Both the position numbers and the translations under genes were made by a program. The notes beneath the pieces were generated by a model. That model was given only the letters and a program-made list of their open reading frames with translations, did no database searches and was not told the origin of the DNA. A DNA stretch of 64,000 nucleotides from Lucinisca nassula (taxonomy: Eukaryota > Mollusca > Bivalvia > Lucinida > Lucinidae), in assembly GCA_963580285.1 (NCBI GenBank), contig OY757026.1:62125396-62189395 (forward strand), in the 5' to 3' direction. This document shows positions 23,208 to 35,537 of this stretch, one piece after another. The first letter of the stretch is position 1. Every line of letters begins with the position of its first letter.

Positions 23208-23500
23208 AACCATTACGATAACACATCCGTGCGACTTAGTGAATTCTTTCATATCTTCAATATGGATACTTTTCTGATGAGAATTTGTCATATTTTTCTT
23301 ATTTGCACCACAAACATAAGTTGAGGGTGCTCGTTTGAACCGCCTTAATGAGGCGGTCCTGACGAGTACACATAACCTATGTCTCCGAGCACAAATTAGA
23401 AAAATAATGAATACCCCGTAAACCACAATTTTCTCTGTATAAAGTGGGATTCAGAGGGTTAGAGGGGTGTTCATTTCACGGACTTGTTCACGTGATGCAA
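23208..23500 (+). mobile_element. Hairpin MITE H, full-length type copy
   Basis: About 293 bp from CCATTACGATAACACATCCG to CACGGACTTGTTCACGTGAT. CATTACGATAACA and the inverted right end CATCACGTGAACA make a degenerate terminal repeat. The centre is a GCCTTAATGAGGC-like palindrome, followed by TGTATAAAGTGGGATTCAG. Confidence 0.7.
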
Positions 23501-23685
23501 CGTCAAATCTAAGAACTGGTGTGTGAAAATGCGAAGTACCGCTCAGAAAAAAACTACGCGTTTGTTCTCTGGTAAATCCAGTTTTCGGTCACGTCTGATT
23601 AATGACTGCGGGGGCTGAATGATATGATGTGAGCCTCATATTGAAGGATTTGATTTTTGTATTATTTTTCAATCCCTTTCAGTAT

Positions 23686-24155
23686 CTATGCACTTTTGCC
23701 AGCGGTGTTTAAGGGTCTCAATGCCACTTTTAAAGAACTTTTAAAGAACTCCCTTTCTTGGCTGTTCAGAAAGTCATACACTGCATATATGGCGTCATCA
23801 TCCGACTGAAAGTGGGCGCCTGAAATAGCCGTTTTCAGTTTTGGAAATAAATGAAAGTCTGATGGAGCGAGATCAGGTGAAAGAGGCGAAGGCCCAACCA
23901 ATTTAAAGCCACAATCGTAAACGGCAACCATGGCAAGACAGACTTGTGAACCGGAGCATTGTCCTGATGGAACAATACACCTTCAGTGAGTTTTCCGCGG
24001 CGCTTAAGTTTAACATTTTCCTGTGTGAAGCATAGCATGTGCCATTGATTGTGTGTCCCTTTTGTAGATAATCTATTCGCAGAATACCATCTGCATCCCA
24101 GACAACTGAGGCCATAACCTTCCCAGCTGATGGAACAGTCTTTGCCTTGCATTTT
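23686..24155 (-). pseudogene. mariner transposase remnant (C-terminal part)
   Basis: Frames on the minus strand keep the DD34D layout. WDADG (first catalytic Asp) occurs in 23,903-24,115, FHQDNAPVHKS (second Asp) in 23,835-24,152, and SPDLAPSDFHLFPKLK (third Asp) in 23,686-23,931. The ending HFQSDDDAIYAV...LRPLNTAGKSA-type tail is also mariner-like. The pieces are in three different frames, so at least two frameshifts separate them. The N-terminal helix-turn-helix part is missing. It would have cut and pasted a 1.3-kb Tc1/mariner element; this copy is dead. Confidence 0.85.
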
Positions 24156-24170
24156 AAAATTTCAAAAACC

Positions 24171-24496
24171 TATCAAGGGACATTTGTTTGTTTGATTTGA
24201 GATTTTACATCCCCTTCAACACTGTAAAAATCATTTTGGAGACGTCGCTTCCAATTTTGTGGGACTTTTACCCGACATTGAGATGAAATGACATCTCAAG
24301 CCCTGTCGCCCAATGAAACCGATAGGGTTTATTAGCATGGACGGTCCGCCTCGCACCGCGGTTCCTGGACAGGCTTAGATCCTCTAAGCGGTTTACAAGT
24401 ACTAGTGTGCGGGCCGGATTCAGCTCTGCGTGGAAGCATTATGCAGCCAATATATTTCTTCAAGCCCCTATAGGCGGGGCCGATATCAAGGGACAT
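24171..24496 (-). mobile_element. SINE of about 300 bp with a 13-bp target duplication
   Basis: TATCAAGGGACAT occurs at 24,171-24,183 and 24,484-24,496. Between them the minus strand reads the 315-bp SINE family from the CGGGGCTTGAAG-like head to an AAATCAAACAAACAAA tail. Confidence 0.8.
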
Positions 24497-24581
24497 AACT
24501 CAAAGAATTATTGACCCTTGGCCCTATTCCAGTATACACGATTCATCCGGTCATTGTTCTTGTTTAAACATTTTCAGGGCT

Positions 24582-24680
24582 CGGCCTCAGTAGCTCAGTC
24601 GGATGCACGTCTGACTGAAGATAAGGAGGCTGTGAGTCCCATACCTGCCGGGGTCGGCAACATTCTTTCGTGATTGATCA
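24582..24680 (+). repeat. tRNA-Phe-like SINE head or tRNA pseudogene
   Basis: GCCTCAGTAGCTCAGTCGG matches the D-arm side of tRNA-Phe. CTGACTGAAGATAAGG puts GAA at the anticodon position. The acceptor stem does not close and the T-arm is poor (GTGAGTCCCATACC), so a functional tRNA is unlikely. Confidence 0.45.
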
Positions 24681-24859
24681 TGGAATCTTTTCTACGGTCA
24701 TTATGTCCCTTCCTGTGATTCATGGAGGGCAGTTGTCAGTGTCTGGCGAAAGAATGTGCACTGTTATGGTTAACCGCTTACATCTAGATTGCCAAGGACA
24801 CGTGTGGATAGCTAAACTGACAAGCTCAAAATGACATAACTACGCAAAGCCTTTTCAAA

Positions 24860-25402
24860 AATGTCTAGTCATGTAACTGATTCGTAATAAATGGTTATCT
24901 GCTAAACTTCTTAATCAGGATTATCGGTATCATTAACTACGAAAAGCCTTTTCAAAATTTTATAGACGTCCTTCCGATTTAATTTCAAAATCCAATGTTA
25001 CTTGCACGCCGATGGGTCAGGCCTTAGATTCTATGACGGTTCCAGCGTAAAGGCTTACTGAGAATTAGAATTTAATTTTATGTAATGTTAGTTGACGCCT
25101 GATGCTTTGTCTCTGGTCGGGCCTATCAGAGTCTAACTGTTGGTTTTCTTTTGCTCCAGCATTTCAGTGGTTTCTTGCTGTCAAGTCCACACCGTTGTTT
25201 CGTCTCTGTGGTTGTTTGATTTTTGTGTTCTCGGAGATGTTGTTCTGATGAGTAAGGAGGCCTTCATGCGGACTGAACAAATTATTTAGCTAAATCGCGA
25301 CGGAAGTAAGGGCGAGGATTGCGGACGAGTAAAATCGATTTAAGCCCCTCAGTGGCATTCGTTTCACTGGCCGTTCCAAGACGGTTATTCTGTCGCGATT
25401 TA
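24860..25402 (+). mobile_element. Truncated Naiad copy with an internal deletion
   Basis: Plus-strand reverse-transcriptase C-terminal sequence (CTTCTTAATCAGGATTATCG, AAGCCTTTTCAAAATTTTAT) joins abruptly to the family coding end (GGTCAGGCCTTAGATTCTAT) and then its 3' region as far as GTCGCGATTTATTA. About 200 bp of coding sequence are missing at the join. The 3' tip is cut by the adjoining family R element. Confidence 0.65.
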
Positions 25403-26730
25403 TTATTCCCCCAACTTCGAAAAAGTTGGAGAGCTTCGTTCGTACTTTCGTCCGTCCGCGACGCTTTTAATGCATAGCATAACTTAAGAACCGCGTATGC
25501 TAGACGTTTGAAATTTCATATATAGATCCCTCATGGAAAATTAGGGGACGCGTATGTTTTTTTTCTCATCCGGATTAAGCCCCTTTCAAGAGTTATTGTC
25601 CTTTGAAATTGTTTTTTTAAAATCTTGTCAGCAAATATCTAAAAAACTATAAATGCTAGAGCCTTGACAATAAGCGAATAGATTTGTGGTGATGAGTAGG
25701 TGGCCTGATTAACTTGACTAAATTCCAAAAATATACTTAATAAGTTATGGCCCGTTGTCACTTTGGGTAATTTTACATTGTACCTCTATATGCTTCCTAG
25801 TGCATAGCGTAACTTTAGAACCGTGTATGCTCGGGTTTTGAAGATTCCTATATAGATTACCCACTTTTGTTGGCCTCCGCCCTTTGGGGCTTGAAGAAAT
25901 TAATAGGCTGCATGATTCTTCCCCGCAGAGCTGAAATCAATCCATACACGAGTACTGGTAAACCGCTTAGAGGATCTAAGCCTGCCCAGGCAAAACGGTG
26001 CGCGACGGCCCGAGCATGCTTATAAACCCTATTGGTTTCATTGGGCGGCAGGATTTGAGATGTCATTTCATCTCAATGTCGTGTAAAAGTCCCACGAAAT
26101 TGGAAGCAATGTCTCAAAAATGACCTTTACAGTGTTGACGGGGAATGGAATCAAAAATGGAGATTTAGGGGACGCGTATTTTTTTCTCATCCGGATTGTG
26201 CCCCTTTCAAGAGTAATTGTCCCGTTGATATTTTTTTTATAAAATCTTGTCAGCAGAATATCTAAATAACTATAATTGCTAGAGCTTTGAAAGTTAGTGA
26301 ATAGATTGGTGGTGATGAATAGATGACCTGATTAACTTTTGACTAATTTCCAAAAAGGTACTTAATGAAATATGGCCCTTTGTCATTTTGGTATTTTTAC
26401 ATTGTACTACTATATGCTTTGTGATGCATAGCATAACTTTAGAACCGTGTATGCTAGTTTTTTGAAAGTTCATATGTGGAAAATTAGGGGACGCGTTTTT
26501 TTCTCATCCGGATTGTGCCCCTTTCAAGGGTGATTGCCCTTTGCATTTTCCTGATAAAATCTTGTCAGCACAATATCTAAAAAACTATTACAGCTTGGGC
26601 CTTGAAAGTTAGTGATGAGTAGATGACATAATTTACTTTTGACACAATTCCGAAAAACATTTCATGAGTTATGGCCCTTTATCACTTTCGGTATTTGTAC
26701 ATTATATGCTTGGTGAAAGGACCATGTGAC
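25403..26730 (+). mobile_element. Family R element, 317-bp repeat type
   Basis: It opens with CCCCCAACTTCGAAAAAGTT, a GTCCGTCCGCGACG spacer and GCATAGCATAACTTAAGAAC. TTAGGGGACGCG recurs at 25,541, 26,167 and 26,484. The last two are 317 bp apart and the first gap is longer by the inserted SINE. This is the reverse orientation of the elements at 9.8-13.0 and 29.7-32.6 kb. Confidence 0.65.
25866..26150 (+). mobile_element. SINE copy inside family R
   Basis: CTTTGGGGCTTGAAGAAATT, ACCGCTTAGAGGATCTAAGC, CCCTATTGGTTTCATTGGGC and GACGGGGAATGG give the family order. The A-rich tail and target duplication are lost. Confidence 0.7.
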
Positions 26731-26734
26731 AGTG

Positions 26735-26825
26735 TAGTGAAAGAGTGCTTGACTACGAATCAGTTTGTTGACTATAAATCTCAGAGGCGTGAGATCAAAC
26801 CTCACTGGAGGAATGGATTTTTTCC
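26735..26825 (+). repeat. tRNA-like sequence, probably a SINE head
   Basis: GTGTAGTGAAAGAGTGCTTG and GAGATCAAACCTCACTGG sit at roughly A-box and B-box spacing. There is no closed cloverleaf that I can draw. Confidence 0.3.
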
Positions 26826-26869
26826 CTTTTTTTCTTCATAAACACACATAGACTATTACAAACATTAAA

Positions 26870-28570
<1,701 letters not shown>

Positions 28571-28705
28571 TTCCGCTATTGATGTTTCCATTAGGGTCTA
28601 GTTATTTCATGTTTATGTTTCTTTCCATTTGGTGTCTCTATAGGGAGCTGTGGGTTAATTGTATCGAATCCTGATCATTGCTTTCACTTCTATTTTTCAT
28701 AGTTC
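28571..28705 (+). mobile_element. Naiad 3' tip abutting the satellite
   Basis: It runs from TTCCGCTATTGATGTTTCCA to TGCTTTCACTTCTATTTTTC, the last 135 bp of the family, immediately next to the TGCA/CACA array. Confidence 0.75.
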
Positions 28706-29503
28706 CCGAGAAATCTTTAACAAAAATTGTCAAGAATTGCAAAATTTGAAAACCTACCATGAGTCATGGGCTCTCGATCACTTCTATACTTTCCTTACCT
28801 TAGAGACCAAGTGTAGTGAAAGTTTCACCGAGGTAGGGTCACAAACTAAAAGTTATTAAGCAAAATGCATTTAATAATTATAAACCTATCAAGGGACATA
28901 ACTAAAATGTTATGGACACATGACCCTATTTCCATTATGCACTATACATCATGTCATTGTCCATCTTTATACAAGTTTCAGCGTTCTAGCTGAGAAATCT
29001 GTTATTAATTTGGCCTTCAATGTTTTTGATTTACATCGGGGAAATTTAGTGCCGATTTGTAGCTTTTAGCTTTTTATATTACATCACTGCATCTGGTGTT
29101 AAGTGTCATGTGACGGCCGTAAAAAGTCTCCCCGTGCTTCATCATAGTGCAGATTATATTTTCTGTTCCTTTGGGATCCTTGAGCCCACGCTGGTTACTT
29201 TAAAAATCGAATAGCCCTTAATCCGGTGCTAGGTTTGCAGCCTTGCAAACTATATTTCTGCGTATGAAGAGACGCAATAAAACCGAGTCTTCGATTTTCG
29301 TTCTTTTATTTGTGTACTTTGTTACCAAAGGCAACTTTTTAGCTTTTTATTGTATGTGAAAAGTGTCGAAGTGGTCTTGTAGACAAAAAAACAAACATTT
29401 TAATATTAACGGTTTTAAAAGTCGTATAAACTTTGTTCCTTTGTCATAGTTTATTTTGTTTTCTTTTAAGATTACATTATATTTTATTTTGTATTGTTTT
29501 TAG
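28706..29503. other. Unassigned, with scraps of dispersed repeats
   Basis: CCTATCAAGGGACATAACT at 28,886 also occurs around the SINE at 24.2 kb. CCGTAAAAAGTCTCCCCGTG at about 29,116 is a piece of the 268-bp repeat Q. The last 40 bases are T-rich and lead into the candidate exon. Confidence 0.5.
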
Positions 29504-29590
29504 GAGTCGCTGGCATATTGGAGTTTCGAGAGCATGTATCTGCATATCAAGCACTTCAAACAACAATTGACCAGAGTTTCCGTCACTCAG
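29504..29590 (+). CDS. Candidate internal exon of 87 bp
   Basis: It is bounded by a T-rich acceptor (TTTGTATTGTTTTTAG) and a donor (CAG then GTACGAAT). The length is 29 codons exactly, phase 0 at both ends. In that phase it reads ESLAYWSFESMYLHIK and on to SVTQ without a stop. A second phase, starting VAGILEFREHVSAYQ, is also open. Phase 0 would fit the end of the exon at 23,192, but 6.3 kb separates them. No family recognised. Confidence 0.3.
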
Positions 29591-29739
29591 GTACGAATGT
29601 TATTTTCGAAAAGAAGCATGAAGAGATAGATATTATGGTTTATTATTATATAGAAACAATGCCTAGCTTGTACCCATGGATCTAAGATGCTTTTGGATAC
29701 CAAATAACATATTAACTGGAAATGATGTTGTAAAACACT
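29591..29739. other. Unassigned
   Basis: No feature seen beyond the candidate donor at 29,591. Confidence 0.4.
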
Positions 29740-31208
29740 ATGTCCCCAAACATACGCTTGCCCCAAAATGACAAAATTTTGAAAGGGCCACAACTGATGA
29801 ACAAGATATCATCCATTTTGTTTTCAAAGGGCCTGAGCTCAGAATAGAGGCATAATCCTGGTGAGAACTAAATACCTGTCATTTATTTTTTTTTCATTAG
29901 GAATCCATATATGAAATAAAAAAAACCCTAGCATACATGGTTTAAAAGTTATACTATGCACCACAAAGCAGGCAATGCACCAGTGCCGAAATTTACAAAG
30001 AGCCACATGTCATGAAGTATTTATCTGATTTTTTAAAAAAGATAATCAGGTCATCTACTTATCGCTAGCAATCCAATTATCAAATGTCAAGGCTCTAGCT
30101 TTAATAGCTTTTGAGCAATTTTGCTGACAAGATTTCATCCATTTTTTCAAAGGGCCATAACCCAGCAAAGGGACATAATCCTGACAAGAAAAAACATGTA
30201 TCATTTATTTTTTCATGAGGAATCCATATATGAAATTTCAAACCCTAGCATACAAGGTTATAAAGTTATGCTATGCATCCCGAAGCATGTAATGTATAAA
30301 TGCCGACATTTACAAAGGGAGTTAACTCATAGAGAACGTTTTGCAATTTCTTCAAAAGGTAATCAGGTCATCTACACATCACCAGCAATCCACCCAGAAA
30401 TATTCAAGGTTCTAGCTTTAAAGTTTTTTTTTTACACATTTTGCTTACAAGATTGCTCCAATTTCAAAGGGGCATAACTAAAAATAGAGGTATAATCCTG
30501 ATGAGACAAAACTACGTATGAACTTTTTTGTAAGGAACGCATATATGAAATTCAAAATGCTGCTATACATGGTTCTAAAGTTATGCTGTGCATCACAAAG
30601 CATGCAATGTACAAATGCCTAAACTTAAAAAAACGGCCATAACTCAGAAAGTATTTTTTGGAATTTCTTCAAATGTTAATCAGGTCATCTAGTCATCAAT
30701 AGCATTCCACTCTTCAGCTTTCGATACTCTAACTCTGATAGTGTTTGAGATATTTTGCTGACCAGAATTTTCAAAGGGTCTTAATCCTGACAAGACAAAA
30801 ATAGGTGGCAGCTTTTTCATAAGGAATGCATAAATGAAATTTCAAAACACTAGAATACATTGTTCTATAGTTATGCCATGCATCACAAAGTAGGCAATAT
30901 ACAAATGCCCAAAGTTACAAAGGGCCATAAGACATGAAATATTTTTCCCGAATTTCTTCAAAAGTTAATCCGGTCATCTATTCATAAGTAGCAATCCACT
31001 CATCAATCTCTAGATTTAATCGTTTTTAAATATTTTGCAGACATGATGTCATCCATTTTTTTCACAGGGCCATATCTCAGCAGAGGGACATAATCTTGAT
31101 GAGACAGAAATACATGTCAGCTATTTTTCCATGAGGAATCAATATATGAAATCCTAACATACAAGGTTTTTAAATTTCCGCTATGCATTGCAAAGCACGC
31201 AATGTACA

Positions 31209-31730
31209 AAGTAGAAGTAAAACAAAGATCAGGAATTGATACAATTAACTTACTCCATCCATAAAAGACACCAAAGGGAAAGAAATACAAACATTAAGTG
31301 ACTAGACCATAATGGAAACCTAAACAAAGGAAGGCCATATGGACAGTTACTTTCCCACAAAATGGCCATATGGCCATCCAAAATTAAAAGACACAAGTGA
31401 TACACACAGTAAGTAACAAACAACAACATAAATAAATCGCCACAGAAGAGCCGCCTTGGAACGGTCAGTGGAAGATTTCCACTGGGGGGCTTAAATCGAT
31501 TTTACGTGGCCACAATCCTCGCCCTTACTTCCGTCGCGATTTAGACAAAAAATTTGTTCAGTCCGCATGAAGGCCTCCTAACTCATCAGTGCAACATCTC
31601 CGTGAACACAGAAATCAAAGAACCACAGAGGTGAGACAACGGTGAGGACTCGACAGCAAGAAACCACTGAAATGCTGGAGCAAAAGAAAACCAACAGTTA
31701 GACTCCGATGAGCCCGACCAGAGACAGACA
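31209..31730 (-). mobile_element. Young Naiad 3' end of about 520 bp
   Basis: By eye this is nearly identical to 39,560-40,080: GTAGAAGTAAAACAAAGATC at one side, GACCAGAGACAGAC at the other. No reverse-transcriptase sequence is present. The family R unit is split between GCAATGTACAAA and AAAAGCCGAAAG. Confidence 0.85.
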
Positions 31731-31914
31731 AAAGCCGAAAGTTACAAAGGATCATATCTCCTACAGATTTTTAGAATGTCTTCAAAGGTCTTCAATCAGC
31801 TACTCTTCACTAGCAATCAACTCATGAATTTTCAAGGCGCTAGCTTTAACAGTTTTTGAAATGTTTTGCCGACAAGATGTCTTTCATTTTTTAAATGGCC
31901 ATAAGGCCTAAAAT

Positions 31915-32405
31915 TAGCCGTGTTGCCGCTAACCGGACCGACCCTACTTCAAACCCCTCGACACTACTATTTTTATCAATATAAAAAAATAAACCTAAAA
32001 CAACGACCCTACCATTTTCAATATCCGACCCCACCCAGCGCCTTCTTTGCATTTTTCCATGGTAATTTCGCGTTTTAAGTAAAGTTTTGTAGTTTTTGGC
32101 ATTTAGTGTCTTCCAAAATATAGAGCTGACGTTTTTAGCATCTTAAAGGAATAATGATAATGATATACAGTGCAAGTCTTAACATGACAATTTATTTAAC
32201 AAAAAAACATGTACAAAAACAAAACACACATTAAAAGTACAGGCCCGACCCTGTTAACTTTTTCGGGAGAAAAACTAATATAATTAAAGAAGTTTCTCCT
32301 ACCCACCGACCAACATATTTTTCAGCATGTAAGTAGAAACACAACCATTTCTTTTTTACGCCTAACGCAGGAAAAGGGCTGCCTCCTGGCGGGAAAAAAA
32401 ATGCG
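31915..32405. mobile_element. Unclassified insertion of about 490 bp in family R
   Basis: The left edge reads TTAGCCGTGTTGCCGCTAAC and the right edge CTGGCGGGAAAAAAAATGCG. CCGACCCTAC near the left and GCCCGACCCTGTTAAC inside are similar. Family R sequence runs up to each edge. I cannot define terminal repeats, so the type is open. Confidence 0.4.
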
Positions 32406-32585
32406 TCGGCCCTTTGTTCATAAAGAATCCATATATGAAATTTCAAAACCCTAGCACGCACGGTTCATAAGTTAAGCTATGCATCATTAAAAGCGTAACG
32501 GAGGGGCACACGGATGGACGAACGGACGCACAAATCTCCTAGAAGCAATATGCCCCTCCAATTTCTTCGAAGTCGGGGGCATAAA

Positions 32586-32845
32586 ACAGGGAAATATCGG
32601 ATTCAAAACGAGTCTTCATAAGCAGTAATGTGACTTGCACGGCTACTAATAGTAAACGGGACTCAATAATTAAGTTTTCAGTTCTCGATATTTCATGCCC
32701 TTTTTATCACGAATAAATTATGATAGGGTTTTAATGATGCTGAAGTTGCGCAAAACGTAGATCATTTTATATGCCTCTTTAGGACATGACCTGTGATTCT
32801 CGCGACCTAATCACCAACTAAAGTCTTCAAATGTATATTCCCGTA
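32586..32845. other. Unassigned
   Basis: No feature recognised. Confidence 0.4.
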
Positions 32846-33036
32846 ACAACCTTTATTTCATTTTTGGGGACAAGTGCTAATGTTATGGCTAACTGCAATA
32901 TTGACTATCAACAAACAGTGACTATATTGCAGTTAGCCATAACATTAACACTTGTCGGGGACAAGTCCCCAACAAGTGTTAATGCTATGGCTAACTGCAA
33001 TGTTGACTATCAACAAACGCAAATGAAATAAAGGTG
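32846..33036. mobile_element. Short MITE with 14-bp terminal inverted repeats and a complex inner hairpin
   Basis: CCTTTATTTCATTT at the left pairs with AAATGAAATAAAGG at the right. Inside, AATGTTATGGCTAACTGCAA occurs, then its inverse, then a direct repeat (AATGCTATGGCTAACTGCAA), with ACAAGTGTTA blocks around the centre GGGGACAAGTCCCC. The short open frame across it is incidental. Confidence 0.6.
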
Positions 33037-33214
33037 ATCGAACCTAACCTCAGAAACTGTTTAAAGAAAACCCAAAGAATTGCCACAATCCCAAAACGTA
33101 ACCCATCCTTGGCACCAAGCGGAAGAGTAAAACCTAACGGAAAAACCATTACGAAATGATCCTAATCATATACTGAATATTTTACTACCAAATATGTAAA
33201 TTTCATTTATTAAA

Positions 33215-33320
33215 ACTCAGAACATAGATTGTGGGAACTTTAGAACCACCTCCATCAGACGGCCCTGACAAGTACCCACAACCCGTCTTGGAGCAGAAAT
33301 AAGAATGATGTTACCCAGTA
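33215..33320 (+). mobile_element. MITE H core, fragment
   Basis: AACATAGATTGTGGGAACTT, a decayed core palindrome, AGTACCCACAACCCGTCTTG and GAGCAGAAATAAGAATGATG. The outer thirds of the MITE are missing. Confidence 0.55.
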
Positions 33321-33334
33321 ACCCAAAGTTTTAC

Positions 33335-33632
33335 TTCCAAAGGATAACCCTTTTATAGGACATATTTAACGTCACTACAGCTGATGTCTGGGAATGTGCG
33401 GCGCCGTAAAAAGTCTCCCTGCCCTACATTATAGTGTAATTTATATTTTCTTGTCCTTTGGGATCATTGATTCCTTTGTGGAATTTCGAAAATATTTGAG
33501 GGTCACTGATGAGGCCTTATTGGCCGAAACTAGCTTGTCTGGCCCAGAAAACATGTACACTTCATATTTTCCAGTTCTATGGTGTATTCCTTGCTTTCAA
33601 AGAATAACCCTTTTATAGAACATATCTAGAGG
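33335..33632 (+). repeat. Repeat Q, slightly more than one 268-bp-type unit
   Basis: It starts and ends with the same block (CCAAAGGATAACCCTTTTAT and CAAAGAATAACCCTTTTATA). Between them are GCCGTAAAAAGTCTCCCTGC, TCTTGTCCTTTGGGATCATT and ACTAGCTTGTCTGGCCCAGA. Confidence 0.6.
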
Positions 33633-34022
33633 TCTGTTCATAACATGGATATGGTACAATGAGGACGAGCACATTACTAAGTGCATAACAATTGGAACAA
33701 ATAGCCCTTTCTGTGATTGGACAAACATCCCTTTCTGTGATTGGACTGCTAGAAAACTTTAACAGCAAATGCACAATAAAGTACTAAAAGCAGATCTGAT
33801 TTGTAAAAATACAACAAAGTATTAATAATAAATATTCCACCACCCAGGCACGATCGGGTTAGCGGGTGTGTGTGTGAGTGTGTGTGTGTGTGTGTGTGGG
33901 GGGGGGGGGGAGGGGTCAGAGATCTTTGACAGCCGGCAAATCTTCGCAACTAGAATGCTTAAACTTTGTGACTGAGGCTGTTGTTTGGTTAAAAGTTTAA
34001 AATAAATTAAATCCAAAATATA
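33633..34022. other. Unassigned, with a (GT)n/G-run microsatellite
   Basis: The GTGTGTGTG tract and G-run lie at about 33,866-33,911. CCCTTTCTGTGATTGGAC is repeated twice at about 33,703-33,747. No coding feature. Confidence 0.6.
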
Positions 34023-34450
34023 GGCTTAACTGTTGGCATTCTTCTGCTCCTGCACTTAAGTTGTTTCATGCCTTCGGGTTCTCACCGTTGTTCCATTTCT
34101 GTAATTGTGTGATTTTTATGTTCTCAGGAGACGTAGCACTGATAAATTAGGAAAATAGAAGTGAAGGCAATGATCAGGAATCGATACAATTAACCCCATT
34201 CCTCGCCAGTGAGACAACAGGAAACACCAACAGGTGACAGCCAAATGGACAGTTACTTTCCCACAAAATGGCCACCTAGCTGCCTTCATTCGGACTGAAC
34301 AAATTATTTGTCTAATCCACGACATGAGTAAGGGGCGAAGATTGTGGCAACGTAAAATTGAATTAAGACCCCCCCCCCCCCACCAACCCAGTGAAATACT
34401 TTTCGCTGACTGTTCCAAGACGCTTATGTTGTCGTGGTTTATTTAAGAGA
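34023..34450 (+). mobile_element. Decayed Naiad 3' region, interrupted by another Naiad tip
   Basis: Plus-strand family sequence (TTCTCACCGTTGTTCCATTT to GTAGCACTGATAAATTAGG) stops at about 34,150. A minus-strand tip follows (AAAATAGAAGTGAAGGCAAT through TTTCCCACAAAATGGCCA, to about 34,268). The first copy then resumes with CTTCATTCGGACTGAACAAA. Confidence 0.65.
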
Positions 34451-34614
34451 TAGATCAGCTCTAACTGTGATTTGTTGAGTAATAAATCACAGATTGGAGG
34501 TCAGTTGTAAAGTAGATCAAATCACGAGCGCGTAGCGCGCGAGATTTGTCTACTTACAACTGACCGATAAACTGTGATTTATTACTCAACAAATCACAGA
34601 CTAGAGCTGATCTA
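34451..34614. repeat. Long near-perfect palindrome with a CG-rich loop
   Basis: TAGATCAGCTCTAACTGTGA onwards pairs with the reverse complement ending GCTGATCTA. The arms are about 70 bp and include TTTGTTGAGTAATAAATCAC and GTCAGTTGTAA. The loop is CGAGCGCGTAGCGCGCG. Another weaker CTGTGATTTGTTG block lies at about 34,842. Likely a MITE. Confidence 0.7.
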
Positions 34615-34950
34615 TTTCGATTCTAACACGTTGAAAATCGGCAACCTTAAAAATCTCACAACTTTTCGCCATTGTTAGAAGAAATCCCGCTAAAATTATT
34701 GACTGAAACGCATGCATTTATATCCTTTTCTAACGTTTTCGATGGGAGAAAATGACGTTACACCGTCTAACGTCAAGTAAATCCACTAGTGACGTCATAT
34801 ATTGACAGTTTTTAATGACGTCACTCGTCACGCTCTTCCGAGCTGTGATTTGTTGCAGAATAAAACACAGTTATTTTCCATTGCCTATATAGGCGCGCTG
34901 TGTTAGAATATTTGATAAAGTGTGTCTTGGCATGTATGTATTGCTTATAT

Positions 34951-34956
<6 letters not shown>
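34615..34956. other. Unassigned flank of the palindrome
   Basis: The stretch has several GACGTCA-type words (34,750-34,830) but no element boundary that I can fix. Confidence 0.4.

Positions 34957-34996
<40 letters not shown>
34957..34996. repeat. (GT)n microsatellite
   Basis: About 20 GT units directly before Naiad 3' sequence. Confidence 0.9.
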
Positions 34997-34997
<1 letters not shown>

Positions 34998-35041
34998 ATA
35001 GCCATTTTGTCGGAAAGTAACTGTCATTTCGGCTATCCGCT

Positions 35042-35369
35042 AGTGATGTTTGATTTGTTTGTTTGAGTTGAGGTTTTACGTCCCCGTCAACACTGTAAAG
35101 GTCATTTTGGAGACGTTGCTTCCAATTTTGTGGGACTTTTACCCGACACTGAGATGAAATGACATCTCAAGCCCTGTCGCCCAATGAAACCAATAGGGTT
35201 TATTAGCATGGACGGTCCGCCTCACACCGCGGTTCCTGGACAGGCTTAGATCCTCTAAGCGGTTTACCAGTACTAGTGTGCGGGCCGGATTCAGCTCTGC
35301 GTGGAAGCATCGTGCAGCCCATATATTTCTTCAAGCCCCTATGGGCGGGGGCGGTAAAGTGATGTTTGA
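35042..35369 (-). mobile_element. SINE of about 304 bp with a 12-bp target duplication
   Basis: AGTGATGTTTGA occurs at 35,042-35,053 and 35,358-35,369. The body at 35,054-35,357 is the 315-bp SINE family in reverse, with its tail (TTTGTTTGTTTGAG on the plus strand) at the left. The target is Naiad 3' DNA. Confidence 0.85.
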
Positions 35370-35537
35370 ATTAGGGGTTAGTTACTTCATGTCGCGGTTT
35401 ATTTTTTTTATGGTTTGTCTTGAGTGTGTGTTTCGCTTATATTATTTTGTTTTGGTTTGCCAGTTGGCCATTTTGTGGGAAAGTTACTGTCTTTTTGGCT
35501 TTCTGCTACTGATGTTTCCATTAGGGTTTAATTATTA

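Larger units (their letters stand above)
29740..32585 (-). mobile_element. Family R element, 305-bp repeat type, with two insertions
   Basis: Five units spaced roughly 290-317 bp carry CATACATGGTTCTAAAGTTA-like, AAAGGGCCATAACTC-like and AATCAGGTCATCTACTCAT-like boxes. The right end has AAGCGTAACGGAGG, a GATGGACGAACGGACGC spacer and GCCCCTCCAATTTCTTCGAA followed by GTCGGGGGCATA. A Naiad 3' end (31,209-31,730) and another insertion (31,915-32,405) interrupt it; the host unit resumes after each. Confidence 0.65.

Noticed and set aside
24582..24680. tRNA-Phe gene
   Set aside because: A-box side and anticodon position fit, but the T-arm and acceptor stem do not.
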